DNA of 64,000 bases from Aurelia coerulea (GCA_039566865.1 CM076957.1:8441896-8505895), one strand, 5' to 3'; positions 21,502-32,418 are shown, numbered from the stretch's first letter. Numbers and translations are program-made. Notes: generated by a model from the letters alone, not told the origin.

Positions 21502-21560
21502 ATTCATTCTCCTGACGATGACCACAGAGTCGAAACGCGTCGAGAGTAGAAGAATGGAAT
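21502..21560 (+). ncRNA. Hammerhead ribozyme motif of the Penelope-like element
   Basis: The core box CTGACGA (21512-21518) is followed by a short stem II (GAC with GTC), then GAAA (21532-21535), a minimal stem III (ACGCGT) and the cleavage triplet ending at 21541. Stem I can form between TTCTC just before the core and GAGAG just after the cleavage site, with a second pairing ATTC/GAAT further out. Penelope-like elements are known to carry such ribozymes with very short stem III. Function is inferred. Confidence 0.7.
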
Positions 21561-21676
21561 AAAAGAATCAAAGAACTTCAAATCCTCTTATTTTTGTGTA
21601 CATCTTATAAATGTACAATATATATACAGTAAATGGAAAATAAAAATGTAAACCAGCTTTCCTTGAATCTAATCAA

Positions 21677-22335
21677 TTATGAGCTTTTGAGCTTGGTTTT
21701 AAATGACTGGATGGAAGGGGCTAATTTAATATCAGAATGGAGTTTGTTCCATGTATCAGCTCCTCGGAAAGCAAATGACTTTTGGCCATAAGCTGTTCTC
21801 ATTCGAGGTATGGCTAGATCCAACTTAGTGTTGCGTAACACCCGATTGTGAACATCAGATAATCGGGAGAAAATCTGACAAAAGCTGTCGGGTGCAAGTC
21901 CATTTAGGGACTTATATACCATGGTAGATGTTTCTCTGTTGACTAGCCTGTCAACTGAAAGCCATCCTAATCTTTGCAACAAAGGAGCAGCCGATGAATC
22001 CAAAGGACTGCTCGTGACAATTCTCGCAGCTCTGTTCTGCAATTTTTGCAAGGTATTCAGCTTGGTATTGCCACAGCATCCCCACACTGAGCAACAAAAG
22101 CTCAAATGAAGCTCAACAATACTTAAATACATGTTTCTTAGGGTATCTTCTTGGAAAAATTGCTTGGCATATTTCAAAGCCTGAGGGCTCGTGAGACTTT
22201 CTTTTGAAGAAACTTTGCCTGGCTTCCCCATTTCAAATTGTCATCCATCATTACACCAAGATATTTAGTTTCATGAACATGGTTGATATAATTCCCATTA
22301 ACTTGGAAGCAAGGGGTGCTTTCTGACGTTTTTTT
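21677..22335 (-). pseudogene. LINE reverse transcriptase C-terminal fragment
   Basis: The minus strand encodes the thumb and C-terminal region of a non-LTR reverse transcriptase: LQKLQNRAARIVT, QRLGWLSVDRLVN, and a final FRGADTWNKLHSDIK. Above 22231 the reading continues in another frame with a HETKYLGVMMDDNLKW-like segment, so a frameshift is present. No catalytic domain is left. It resembles the fragment at 52890-53585 and probably belongs to a related family. Confidence 0.8.
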
Positions 22336-22664
22336 TATCTTCCCCGGCTTTTGGTACCCGGTATATCTGAGTCACCTGGTATATCTTTGAAACCCTGTTT
22401 GACATGATGACTGTCAATTGATTAAAAAACGTCTCTGACATCCTGCTTGTCTCTGCCATCCCCAAGTCTACTGGTGACCAACTCACTATTATGATAATGT
22501 AACGTTTTATGATGACATAACTGTACCCCTGAATGGAAAGTGTTACACCTAAAAAAACAATAGGATATTCGAAACAGATAATAGATAAACAATAGAAGAA
22601 CCTTCTTGCATACCCAACCGAGGTCTTGGCAAAAATTTCTCTTCTTTCCTGCTTATTATATTCA

Positions 22665-22772
22665 ATGAAACGGAACGAAACGAAACGAAACGAAACGAAA
22701 CCGAACGAAACCGAACGAAACCGAACGAAACCGAACGAAACCGAACGAAACCGAACGAAACCGAAACAACTT
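22665..22772. repeat. Tandem 10-bp array, left end
   Basis: It begins as gaaac pentamers and becomes regular gaaccgaac-type 10-bp units, about eight to nine copies, just inside the left terminus of the 3.6-kb element. Confidence 0.9.
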
Positions 22773-23399
22773 TACCGATTTTAACGATTGAAATAGCAAA
22801 TTTATGGATGTAAACAATCAATAGTGATGAAAAACCAACAATTTATCTTTGTTTCATTCCCAAGAGAACAAAACGCGGCCGTTTCTTTCCCCTTGGGAAC
22901 GAAACGAATTGTTTCCATTGTCATGAAGGAAAAGATTACGGAGTGCAAATCTTTTGTGATTAGCAAGTCATCAAGACACCTTTCTTGGCGAGCTAAGATG
23001 AGGGAATTTTGAATTTGCCATGCGCGAATCAGGACAGGGAGCCAAGAATATGAGAACTATGCGCCATCTTCAAATATTCTTCTAGAATTTTACGTTCATA
23101 CAGAGACAATTGGCGCAACCAGAAGTGTTGCTTTGTGCCATTTTCATTCAAACGTAGATAAAAGGAATCTCTAGAAAATTTTTGTGAAAAGCAATGTTTT
23201 TTTGTGATCAAAAACACAACTCAAACAAAACGGAAACACAAAGACAGTAGTATGTCTACGGGGACTTCAGGAATTGTTATGACAGGGAGCTCTCCGGCAG
23301 AGGGCAGATTGCATTCAGTGATTACAGATACATTTTCTGTTAAATCTGAAATTATTAAGTACTGACGGATTTTACGGGAGGCCAGCTTAGTTATGCTTT

Positions 23400-24165
23400 A
23401 AAGCTCCCTAAAAATCTCACACTGCTACATGGTGTAGTTTATTTTATAGAATTATTTTTAATCAAGGTGTTTTTGGTAGGAATCGCGGCCTTGTTGCTGG
23501 GTGTTTCCCTTGCAGAATGCAGAACAGAACAGATAAATGTTCTGCCCTTAAAAATATTTTCCAAAACTAATGAAATATACCAGGAGATAGCATAATTACT
23601 TCTTGACTCATCCTGAAAGTTTTGTACTGTTACATGGTGCAGTTTATTTTATAGAATTATTTTTAATCAAGGTGTTTTTGGTAGGAATCGCGGCCTTGTT
23701 GCTGGGTGTTTCCCTTGCAGAATGCAGAACAGAACAGATACATTTTCTGCCCTTAAATTTATTTTCCAGAACTAATGAAGTATACCAGGAGATAGCATAA
23801 TCATTCCTTGAATCATCCTGAAAGTTGCGTACTGTTACATGGTGCAGTTTTTTTGTAGAATTATTTTTCATCAAGGGGTTTTTGGTCGTGAGTTGTTTGT
23901 TGTTGGGTGTTTCCCCTTCGGAATGCAGATTGTACTGAGTGATAACAGATAAATCTTCTGCCCTTAAAAATATTTTCCGGAACTAATGAAGTATACCAGG
24001 AGATAGCATAATCATTCCTTTAATCATCCTGAAAGGTTCGTATTGTTACATGGTCTAGTTTTTATGTAGAATCATTTTTAATCAAGGTGTTTTTAGTCGG
24101 GGGTTGTTCGTTGTTGGGTCGGCTGTTTCTCCTACGGAATGCATATTAACAGATAGATAACTTGG
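23400..24165. repeat. Tandem array of ~205-bp units, about four copies
   Basis: The marker tacatggtg recurs at about 23426, 23631, 23836 and 24047, giving steps of 205, 205 and ~211 bp. Copies two and three are the most alike. Each unit contains atcaaggtgttttt and taccaggagatagc blocks. It lies inside the element at 22651-26272. Confidence 0.85.
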
Positions 24166-24717
24166 AAATATCGTAGGAAATATTATTTAAATCAAGTTTT
24201 TCGTTGAAACTTACTTCTGCTTTCTATCTCTGTTTATTTCTTAAATATGGAATGGGCGATAGACAAAAATTGTACGTGACATAATTTGGTTGATAGCCCA
24301 TCACTAAAGTGGTGTCGCCCATTTTGCCAATGTCGTCACGAAGTTCTGAGTTAGATCCAAAAAGAGCAATTAATGAAAAAACCAAATAGCCAGATTATAT
24401 CACCATCTAATGGAGAAAAAGATCACAGAGTATTGATTTCTTACGTAAACTCTTTATACTGATTTTAGAAGATTTTGAAGAATGGAGTAAAAACGTCGTA
24501 TTCTTCTAGCGTCACCCATTATGGTCGCAGGAGAAACAATGAACACTACTCTCCGGTAAAAAGTTTTAATAAGAAAAACAGCTTTAATTACTGTTCTTTG
24601 TTTATCATTTGGTACTGTAAACCCAAAAATATCTATAAGAATTAACCTAAACTTCGAGTTTTGGCAATTGAAATACATGCTTCGAGTTGTTCTAAATCCT
24701 GCCTTATCTCTTGTGCA

Positions 24718-24990
24718 TAGCCTACGCGTAGACCCATTATCCCAAAGGAGGAAAGGGTCTACGAAACAAAGAGCAAAGGCTTGCTACGGCCGCCCAATTA
24801 ATCATCCTAATCCCCTTTTCAAATGATTTGTGACACGCGTTGAAACCATAGAAAAAGAAATATTTCTATGGTTGAAACAAAGGCTGCATAAATTAAGTTT
24901 CCAGAAATCTAGAAAACTCAGTAGCAAGCCTTTGCTCTTTGTTTCGTAGACCCTTTCCTCCTTTGGGATAATGGGTCTACACGTAGGCTA
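24718..24990. mobile_element. 273-bp palindromic MITE, copy 2
   Basis: It has the same terminal repeats and length as 16005-16277, with the interior reversed. Its 8-bp TSD, cttgtgca, is perfect (24710-24717 and 24991-24998). Confidence 0.9.
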
Positions 24991-25883
24991 CTTGTGCATG
25001 GATGGATGAGTTTTGGCATAGTTTCTAAAATGAAAATAGACTTGATATAATGCTGCGTTTTTCTGGGTTTCGATGATTTTCCAAGTCAGTAAGTAAGATT
25101 TTAACCCAAATTGGTGTTTTTTTTTAAATAAATGCTGCATTTTTATATTTTGAAGCGATTAGAAACTCCTCTGGTAAACTGATGGGAATAATGGGCGACG
25201 AAAATAGCAATTAGCAGCACTGAGACTTCATAACCTTAAATCTGAATCAGAAGCCACTTTGCTTTGGTTTCATTGTAGATTTCCTCTCTAGAGACAGGAC
25301 TTCTGAAAAATCAAAACATATTTCAAAAATTTCAAACCGCAAGGTGCCGAGCGAACAAAAAAAAAGGAAGGAATGTAAATAGAATCATGAAATTTGCAAT
25401 ACTTGAAAAAATCAATTAGAGATATTCTCAAACCATCTCGTCGGGTTTCAATGCAAAAGAACTGAAACTTCAATGAAGGTCAAATCATGATAAAACAGAT
25501 GTCAGCGAAGATTTTCCGCGCAATTACAATTTTATTACTAGTCGTCAATCCCCTGAAATTTAATTTCTCTGGCTAGCCGGCCATAATGGGTGACTGGCCA
25601 TAATGGGCGACGCTACTCTATATCTTTGCTTCGGAGCGCTTTGGTCAGCGGTATACAAAATACCCTCATCCTTGGCGAGCTGATTGCGTTTTGATTGAAT
25701 CGCAGGAAACCTGCCAATGTTTTTGTCATGACAATATACCGTAAGTCCTCGAATAGACGAATATTTCATAAGAAACTGCCCATAAGAAACTCAACTCTCA
25801 GATCGCCAAAAAGTAAGAAGCTCTAGTACTGGGAAAATATAAGTTAAGAAACTATTTATTTTAATAAAGGAAATCCGTAACAT

Positions 25884-25958
25884 ATTTGAACTCAAGACTT
25901 GAACTCGGAGCCTTCTGTTTTCATGACAGACGCTCTACCGGTTGAGCCATCTTACCTC
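25884..25958 (-). other. tRNA-like sequence with A and B boxes
   Basis: The minus strand has a D-arm and A-box-like TGGCTCAACCGG, a 5-bp anticodon stem (TCTGT/ACAGA) with a 7-nt loop lacking U33, and a B-box-like GAGTTCAAGTC. The acceptor ends do not pair, so this is a tRNA pseudogene or the head of a tRNA-derived SINE, not a working tRNA. The amino acid cannot be assigned. Confidence 0.5.
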
Positions 25959-26189
25959 CATTTTTCCATTTTTCTCCATTTATCGAAAAGTTTAGCATCA
26001 TAATAAAAGTAATAAATGTTTCAATCGAGATCACGTACACAATTCCACCAAAATTCATCAACCAACGTGTTTAGCGCATTAGGAATCTTCAGACAATTGT
26101 TTCACACACAAGTTGTTCTAAGTTTGCATAGATGATTTGCTGTGATTCTTTTTTATTTTAGCGCAAAGATTTAAAAACAATTTCAGGTT

Positions 26190-26262
26190 TCGTTCGGTTT
26201 CGTTCGGTTTCGTTCGGTTTAGTTCGGTTTCGTTCGGTTTCGTTCGGTTTCGTTTCGTTGAA
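26190..26262. repeat. Tandem 10-bp array, right end
   Basis: About seven units of ggtttcgttc, the inverse of the array at 22665-22772, sit just inside the right terminus of the 3.6-kb element. Confidence 0.9.
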
Positions 26263-26282
26263 TATAATAAGCCTACTTTCCT

Positions 26283-26637
26283 GAATGATCCTGGACTGTT
26301 GTACCCATTCTAAATAAAAGAATTAGAAGAAGAATTGTTTTTTAGAACAGTAGATTTACCAGGAGTTCCCAGGCATTCCTGCAGGGAATTGGAATGGCTT
26401 TTATTTGTTTTTAAATAATAGGTTTGTGTTAAAAAAGAACGTGCTGGGGGAACATGCTAGACGTTTCTCAGTCCGACTGAATTAAGTAGAAGATTGTTAA
26501 AAGAGATTACATTGCTTTATTAGGGAATTTTCTTTGAATTTTTCCTGTTACAACTTATTTTTTAACGGCATGCCTTTATTATTAACACCTCCTACCTTAT
26601 TTCTTATAATAAGGAAGGGGCATGCATGTGTGAGCCA
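26283..26637. other. Non-coding stretch, nothing identified
   Basis: No gene or clear element boundary was seen. Confidence 0.4.
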
Positions 26638-26869
26638 GGTTGGAAAACTAGTACTCACCCGCAACTATGAAACTTTGTCAAACTTCACTGCTCGCAGCTA
26701 AAGAACTGGTTCTTGCATGTGAGAACAAAAGATCTATTGTTAATTTTGGACTTTAATTTCCCCAGAACAAGATTCACATTCAGATTCAGAACAAGATTCA
26801 GATTCAGAAAAACTTCCCAATATAATGACCATAGCGCAAACAATGAAAATCTGACACAAACCAACAATA

Positions 26870-27335
26870 ATTTACTGATTAGAACACTCCATTAGCTTCA
26901 TTTTGACGGGTCATACAATTTTAAACCCCTAGGGGGGCTTTTCAGGAAAAACGGGGAATTTGTCCCAAAGTATGCAAACAGTCTGTAGGCTCTTGTAACT
27001 GTACCAAAGGCCATTGTCTCAAAATGGTAAAATTTATCAATCAAAACCAATTTACTGATTAGAACACATCATTAGCTTCAGTTTGAGGGGTCATCCAATT
27101 TCATACCCCAGGGAGGCTTTTCAGGAAAAACGGGGAATTTGTCCCAAAGTATGCAAACAGTCCGTAGGCTCTTGTAACTGTACCAAAGGCCATTGTCTCA
27201 AAACGGTAAAATTTATCAATCAAAACCAATCTACTGATTAGAACATAGCATTAGCTTCAATTTGAGGGGTCATACAATTTTATACCCCAGGAGGGCTTTT
27301 TGGGAAAACAGGGAATCTATTTCCAAATCCTCAAA
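26870..27335. repeat. ~180-bp tandem repeats, left array
   Basis: The marker actgattagaacac or its variants occurs at about 26875, 27054 and 27232. Each unit contains caggaaaaacggggaattt and tcttgtaactgtacc. The third copy is partial and diverged. Confidence 0.9.
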
Positions 27336-27611
27336 TCACGCTGAAAACGTTTTCTCTTTGTCCTTTCATGTTTAGTCTGTAGAAAATTTTATCAACGTGT
27401 TTGGATCGTTTTCAGTGTTTTCGAAAACGAAAATTTTAAGAAACTCTCTAAACTTTCTAAAAACTGAAAAAGAAAAATTTGCAAATAATCCTAGAATCTA
27501 ATGCAGGCTTCCTGCTAAAGATTAAGTCATAAATCTTCAAAATTTATCCAGTGTACGATTTATCGTGGACTGTCAAATGTGCATAGTTTATTCTGGCACA
27601 CCTAGTAGTAC

Positions 27612-28030
27612 ACACGTTTTTTTTATAAGAAATTGGTTTATAAGGAACTAGTACTACGATGACCAAATATTTAAGAAACTCTAGTACTACGCTCAAGAAA
27701 AGTTAAGAAACTCTAAAACTTTATTTCTGTATGTCTCTCTTATTCTATGTCTCTCTAACAAAGGTACCTTCATTTTTTCTTAACTTTTAACTGCAAAATT
27801 GTTAATTTTTGCTTAATATGCATGGCTTCTTCTTGATGACAATGTCAATGCAAAATGGAAGCCCTTAGTCGAGAAGAAGGCTCAACTTCGAACAATACCA
27901 CAATTTTAGGCCCAAAAAAATAAGAAACTAATTAAGAAACTTTTACTACTAAAACACTGAAATTTTCATGCGAAAAAAAAACTTTTAGTACTAAGTGCTG
28001 ATCCAAGTTTCTTATAAAAAAGAAACGTGT
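27612..28030. mobile_element. 419-bp MITE with ACACGTTTTTTT ends, copy 1
   Basis: Inverted ends ACACGTTT...TATAAGAAA bound a non-coding element rich in taagaaact and agtactac motifs. A longer copy lies at 59226-60348. The flanks agtagtac and agtgtgac resemble a decayed 8-bp TSD, while TA at both ends would suit mariner-like insertion. This copy lacks the LINE insertion present in the other. Confidence 0.75.
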
Positions 28031-28050
28031 AGTGTGACTAAGGGTAAGAC

Positions 28051-28244
28051 GGGGTAAAGTGAACTATTTTTGAGGTTTTTAAAGGATATCCCTAAGAGAT
28101 TGTGGCTGAGGGCAAACATTTAACATTGTTTTGACATTAAGTCTTTGGGTCAGTTTATCCAGCAAAAATATTTTTGAAATCTTTTCTCATTGTCTTGCAA
28201 AAGTGCTTTCTTTAGTGACCGCTCTGCCTAGTTCACTTTACCCC
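28051..28244. mobile_element. 194-bp MITE with GGGGTAAAGTGAACTA ends
   Basis: Perfect 16-bp inverted ends GGGGTAAAGTGAACTA and complement. A solo, slightly diverged end (agttcactttgcccc) occurs near 37291-37305 in inverted orientation. No convincing TSD was found. Confidence 0.75.
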
Positions 28245-28299
28245 AGGCCGGTATTGTTCGATAAAACCAAAATGATGCTGGTAAAATCCGAAAACACGA

Positions 28300-28636
28300 T
28301 TTATTTTGAAACTCTAAGGAGTTCTTCGGGTGCCAAAACGAAAAAACCAAAACATTTCAAAAATGATATTAGAAAAAATAAATTTAAGTAAACTCAACCC
28401 TGCAAAATCAACAGGAGATGACAGTGTCTCATCAAGGGAATTGAAACTGGTTCATGAAACTGCTTCCCAAGGACTATCCAACATTATTAATCATCTCTTC
28501 GATCAAATATGTATCCCAGTGCCTGGAAAATAGCAAAACTAAAAGCAGCGTACAAAAAGGGAATTACCAAGAACAGGGGAAACTATCGACCCCTCTCTTT
28601 ATTGAGTGTGACAAGTAAAGTATATGAGAATAAATT
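28300..28636 (+). pseudogene. LINE A reverse transcriptase, first part
   Basis: Two overlapping frames together give the start of a non-LTR reverse transcriptase: KSTGDDSVSSRELKL, then SAWKIAKLKAAYKKG and NRGNYRPLSLLSVTSKVYE. A frame change lies near 28510-28530. The domain breaks off at about 28636 and continues at about 30926, so the sequence between is a later insertion. Upstream there are only stops. Confidence 0.75.
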
Positions 28637-28858
28637 TACAATACATATTTACTTAATTACTATACTTACAAACTACTCTACTCTACTACAAGGACAAGAC
28701 CACGGGGAGCAATAACTATGTCTACCCACGTGGGTATTTAGATAAAGAAAAAATCGAAAAAAGACACGAAACTACAGGTAACTACAACAAAAATGAGAAA
28801 ACGTTTACTTAAAAGGGACGAGGTGTGTATATATGACTTGTTACCGAGTTTTAGATTT

Positions 28859-29011
28859 CTAATCAAACCGACCAGTTTTATGGATAAAGCAGAGAGTTAA
28901 CAAGAGTATATCTTTATTGATACCATCGGGAAAATCTTTATCACCATACAATAAAATCTGCATTAGAAATTCGTTCGAAAGATTTGTATGTCCAAGTGGT
29001 CGTAATAAAGC
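28859..29011 (-). pseudogene. LINE B ORF2 C-terminal remnant
   Basis: The minus strand encodes NEFLMQILLYGDKDF, then KTGRFD and a stop. This is the usual end of one group of cnidarian-type LINEs. The same ending, LYGDKDL and ATGRFS, occurs at 61040-61163. No catalytic residues are left. Confidence 0.6.
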
Positions 29012-29239
29012 AGAAACTAAGGGGCAATAAGTCCCAATGTAACCACCATTGTAAATACACGAAAAAAAGAAAAACGGATAATCTAAACATACAGACTTAC
29101 AGATACACAACAACATATAATGAAAAACAAGCACGGTGAGCTTAGTCATCGGCACGGGTTCTGCGATTGCAAAGGGACTGCTTATTGATAATTGAGATTG
29201 GGAAATACACAAGGGATGGTTCTTGAAGGTGTACTTTCA

Positions 29240-29930
29240 ATAGGTAATTGTTTTATAGTAAACTTATGGACCAGGAAATGAATTAAAATTAACTGATTGA
29301 ATGACTCGAGTTAGGTTTTTGACTTAAGTAATTCCCGCATATCGTCGTGAGCACACTGATTTTTCAAATGAAAAACAAATTCATTAGTTTCAAAGACACA
29401 AATAACCTCAACAAACTCTAAGGGGACAGAAGTTTTCCAATCGAGTGGGTCTGCACTGTCAATTACAACCTGTGTTAGAAAACAAAAGCATATCCGTGGG
29501 AGAAAAATAAAATGCAGCATCTGAGGAAGTGGGGTTTCCCAACGAGGGTTCCAAAATAAATATCATGCACGAAAATCGTGAAATTGGGTACACCATATCC
29601 CATAAATTTTTGTTTTTTTTTTGTTTTTGCTGGGACGCAAAAAAAAGCATGTCTGACACTTATTTTGGGACAGACTTGGGTAATTGTGCACACACAAAAA
29701 AATACCTTTATCGTGTAAATTTCGGCCCTAAACTTGAAATGGGATGGGTAATAGTTCACAAAAATTACCTTAAATCAAGTAAATTTCTGCCCTAAACTTG
29801 AAATGGGATTATTTGATTATTCATCATGTTGTACAACCACAAAATTATTCTAAATGGACGACTCAATCAAAGCAAATTTGCTGAAAACTCAACGTATCTA
29901 ACTAATTACAGCTCGTAATTCAGCTCGTAA
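29240..29930. other. Non-coding stretch within LINE B region
   Basis: It contains a local direct duplication: cctaaacttgaaatggga occurs near 29730 and again near 29793. No LINE reading frame is recognisable, consistent with an internal deletion or replacement of ORF2. Confidence 0.4.
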
Positions 29931-29931
29931 T

Positions 29932-30762
29932 TCACTCGTATTTGAGAAGGTCAATCAGGTCATATTCAGTTTCGAAGTAATAGAACTTTCCATCTTCCCA
30001 CTTAAGACAAAGTCTGCAGTTTATATCTGCCATAGCAAAACATGAAGGCTTGTCCTTTAACCACTCATTTGCCTTTCCAGAAGCTTTACTCTTCTACGTG
30101 TCAAATCTAGCCGAAACTTGTAATCTTCACAATTCTTTCTGGCCCTGTAGACAGCCGTTTTGTGGCGCCATGTTGTGAAGCGTACTATTATTGAACGATG
30201 TTTCTTACCAGTTTCAGTATCTTCCCTTACTTTCCCAATCCTATGGGCCCGGTCAATAACGGACTCAGGAATATCAATTTTTAAGCCTTCCTTGAAGATC
30301 TTTTTACTTTCTGGAGGCATTTTTATTCGCCGACTCGTCAGCTTCTTGCTCAACTCCATTTATTCGCAAGCATAAACGGCGCTGGTATTGCTCCATATCG
30401 TCAGCAATAAGTTCAAGCTGCTCAATTCTCCCTTTATTTGACTCCAGTTGATCTGTATGCCTTTGTGTCAGCTCCTCGTTTCGCTCAATACATTTTATAT
30501 AGCTTTCGAGGAGAACTACCTTCGCTTCCAGGGTTTCGATTTTGCTGTTTTGCTCAATAATTGTTTCTCGCAGACTTTCAATGCAAGTTTTCGTAGACAA
30601 GTCTTCCTTTAAAGTGGATAGCTTTTTGTCAAGCTTTTCATCCAGAATCTTACCAATCTCATTGAACGCTAGGACCGACATACCTCGCTGCTCCTCATCC
30701 ACTTGGCCTTGGCCTAAATCGTCTTGCTTTGATGGAGCACCTTCGGCTTTTCTTGGATCCAT
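29932..30762 (-). pseudogene. LINE B ORF1 with coiled coil and L1-like RNA-binding domain
   Basis: The minus-strand frame begins MDPRKAEGAPSK, then forms a long heptad-rich coiled coil (about residues 35-130). It enters an RNA-recognition-like domain: QRRLCLRINGVE, and after a frame change VIDRAHRIGK and RSIIVRFTTWRHK. This is the fold of L1-type ORF1 proteins, which trimerise and bind element RNA. Two frameshifts are visible, one at an A-run near 30325-30345 and one near 30070-30085. The last part runs in the shifted frame to a stop at 29932-29934. Confidence 0.8.
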
Positions 30763-30925
30763 TTCTTCAAAATAAACTTATTCCTCCTTCTTAGTGAATA
30801 TTTACATAACGAACCTACCAAGAATTTATAACAACCTAGCAAAACATATTCACGAACGCTAGCAGATGCCCAATGCTGCAACTTAACGATCTACCACAGC
30901 AGAACACGTCCGTCCGCCATCACAC

Positions 30926-32248
30926 GTGCGTGAAAAATCCAAGAATAAAATTGGATCACATCTAGATGACCATATCAAGATCTATAATCTGTCAAGTATA
31001 AATCAATGGGGATTCAAAACTGGTCTGAGCACAGAAACAATGTTGCTATACCTATCTGAAAAATGGAAAGAGGCACTAGATAACGACAAAGTCATTGGTA
31101 CAATTTTTATAGATTTTAAAAAAGCATTCGATACAATAAACCACAAAGTACTTCTAAAAAAATTACATGCAACTGGTATATCAGGATCTGCGTATGAGCT
31201 AATTAAAAATTACTTAAAGGACAGATGTCAGTATGTTGAAATCAATGGAAACAAATCAACATTAAAAATAGTTGAAGTTGGAGTCCATCAGGGATCGCTC
31301 CTAGGTCCCTGACTGTTCGCAATCTATGTAAATGAACTTCCAGCAGCTGGTAAGATAGGAGAGATACATATGTACGCTGATGACACTACTGTATTTGTCA
31401 TCAAAGACAATGTGGATGAAGCTGTAACAGCCCTGAATTTAATCGCAGATGACCTAAACAACTGGTGTTACCACAACAAGCTCACCATTCATCATGACAA
31501 AACAGAGGCAATGATAATAACAGCTTCCAAGTTCAATGGTCCTCTTATGCCAGTCAAACTAGGGGATAAGATCATTAAATATGTACACAAAACTAAGTGC
31601 CTGGGGATTATCATAGACCAGCAGCTAAACTGGAAACAACAAATTGATGCAGTTCATAAATCCTACTGCACAAAACTGAAGCTACTGACACGGCTAAACT
31701 ATCTTCCTAAACAGACCCTTGAAGAGATTTACTTTAAAACAATCATACCATCGGTGGTATACTGCATAGCTGTCTGGGGCTCAAGCGCAGAGAGCGGATT
31801 GCAGAAACTTGAAATGGTTCACGCAAGAGCAGCCAGAATAATAAACCAACTGCCAAAACATCATGACACAGAGATCACACTGAACAAAGCAGGATGGCTT
31901 CCACTCTCATACATATACAAGAAGAGAATTATCACAATCATGCATGGCTGTTTCCATGGACGATATGATCATAGAATAGCAGAGATGTTGAATGTTAATC
32001 TAAGAAAAAGAACAGGGAGAGAGAATAATTTTCAGATAATTAGACCAAAGAAAGAGATAGGTAGGAACAGCTTCAGATTTAGAGGACCAGTGATTTGGAA
32101 CGTGTTAGCTGATGATAATAAGAACATAAAGAACAAGAACTCCTTCAAAGAAAAATTGAAAACGATAAAGGACACCATTTTAAGAACAAGTTTTAAGAAG
32201 GGAACTACTTTTAATAACAATAAGGACATTAATTACTCCTACTTTTGA
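30926..32248 (+). pseudogene. LINE A reverse transcriptase, main part
   Basis: The frame continues LINE A: NQWGFKTGLSTETML, FIDFKKAFDTINHK (first catalytic aspartate), GVHQGSLLGP, then an in-frame TGA at 31310-31312, then MYADDTTVF (catalytic YADD). The thumb and C-terminus follow (MVHARAARIINQLP, RNSFRFRGPVIWNVL). Apart from the single stop the frame is intact to 32248. The enzyme would copy element RNA at the nicked target. Confidence 0.9.
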
Positions 32249-32418
32249 GAATCTTCTTTCTTTACACATTATTTAAAAATTTGTTATTGTAACATTATTT
32301 CATTTCTATTAATTTGCCTTTTATAAACTTTTATTTGCAGGTCCACATCTACAGCATTGTAGCCAATTTTAACTTGCGTTATCAAATAAAAATGTATGTA
32401 TGTATGTATGTATGTAAT
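32249..32418 (+). repeat. LINE A 3' untranslated region with ATGT tail
   Basis: An AT-rich region follows the stop and ends in about six copies of TATG (32393-32417). The simple-repeat tail marks the 3' end of the element. Confidence 0.7.

Larger units (their letters stand above)
20760..21605 (+). mobile_element. 5'-truncated Penelope-like element
   Basis: A 15-bp direct repeat, tataaatgtacaata, flanks the segment (20745-20759 and 21606-21620). Inside are a GIY-YIG endonuclease fragment and a terminal region with a hammerhead-ribozyme motif. Both are characteristic of Penelope-like retroelements, which use the endonuclease for target-primed integration. The reverse transcriptase is missing, so the copy is 5'-truncated and dead. 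Confidence 0.85.
22651..26272. mobile_element. 3.6-kb element with inverted 10-bp-repeat ends
   Basis: Both ends read GCTTATTATATTCAA inward, followed by arrays of the 10-bp unit GAACGAAACC in inverted orientation. The flanks are cttctttcct (22641-22650) and ctactttcct (26273-26282), a 10-bp duplication with one mismatch, as expected for Mutator-like elements. The interior holds a 205-bp tandem array, a nested MITE and a tRNA-like sequence. No transposase reading frame is recognisable. Confidence 0.7.
28637..30925 (-). mobile_element. LINE B, minus strand, inserted into LINE A
   Basis: On the minus strand this segment has a 5' region (30925 down to 30763), a broken ORF1 (30762-29932) and a C-terminal ORF2 remnant (about 29011-28859). 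Most of ORF2 is missing, so it is internally deleted. LINE A coding sequence resumes precisely on the far side. Flanking sequences share a short gagaata/gaaaaa-like match, too weak for a firm TSD. Confidence 0.65.

Noticed and set aside
25884..25958. Functional tRNA gene
   Set aside because: The acceptor stem does not pair and the base before the anticodon is not T.
22665..26262. Regular 10-bp arrays considered as telomere-like DNA or a CRISPR array
   Set aside because: The units are contiguous without spacers, the genome is eukaryotic, and the two arrays are inverted ends of one element. The unit is not the animal telomere repeat.
28859..29212. Minus-strand 117-codon frame as a host membrane protein
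   Set aside because: Only its C-terminal part resembles anything, and that is a LINE ending; the hydrophobic N-terminal part is AT-rich read-through.
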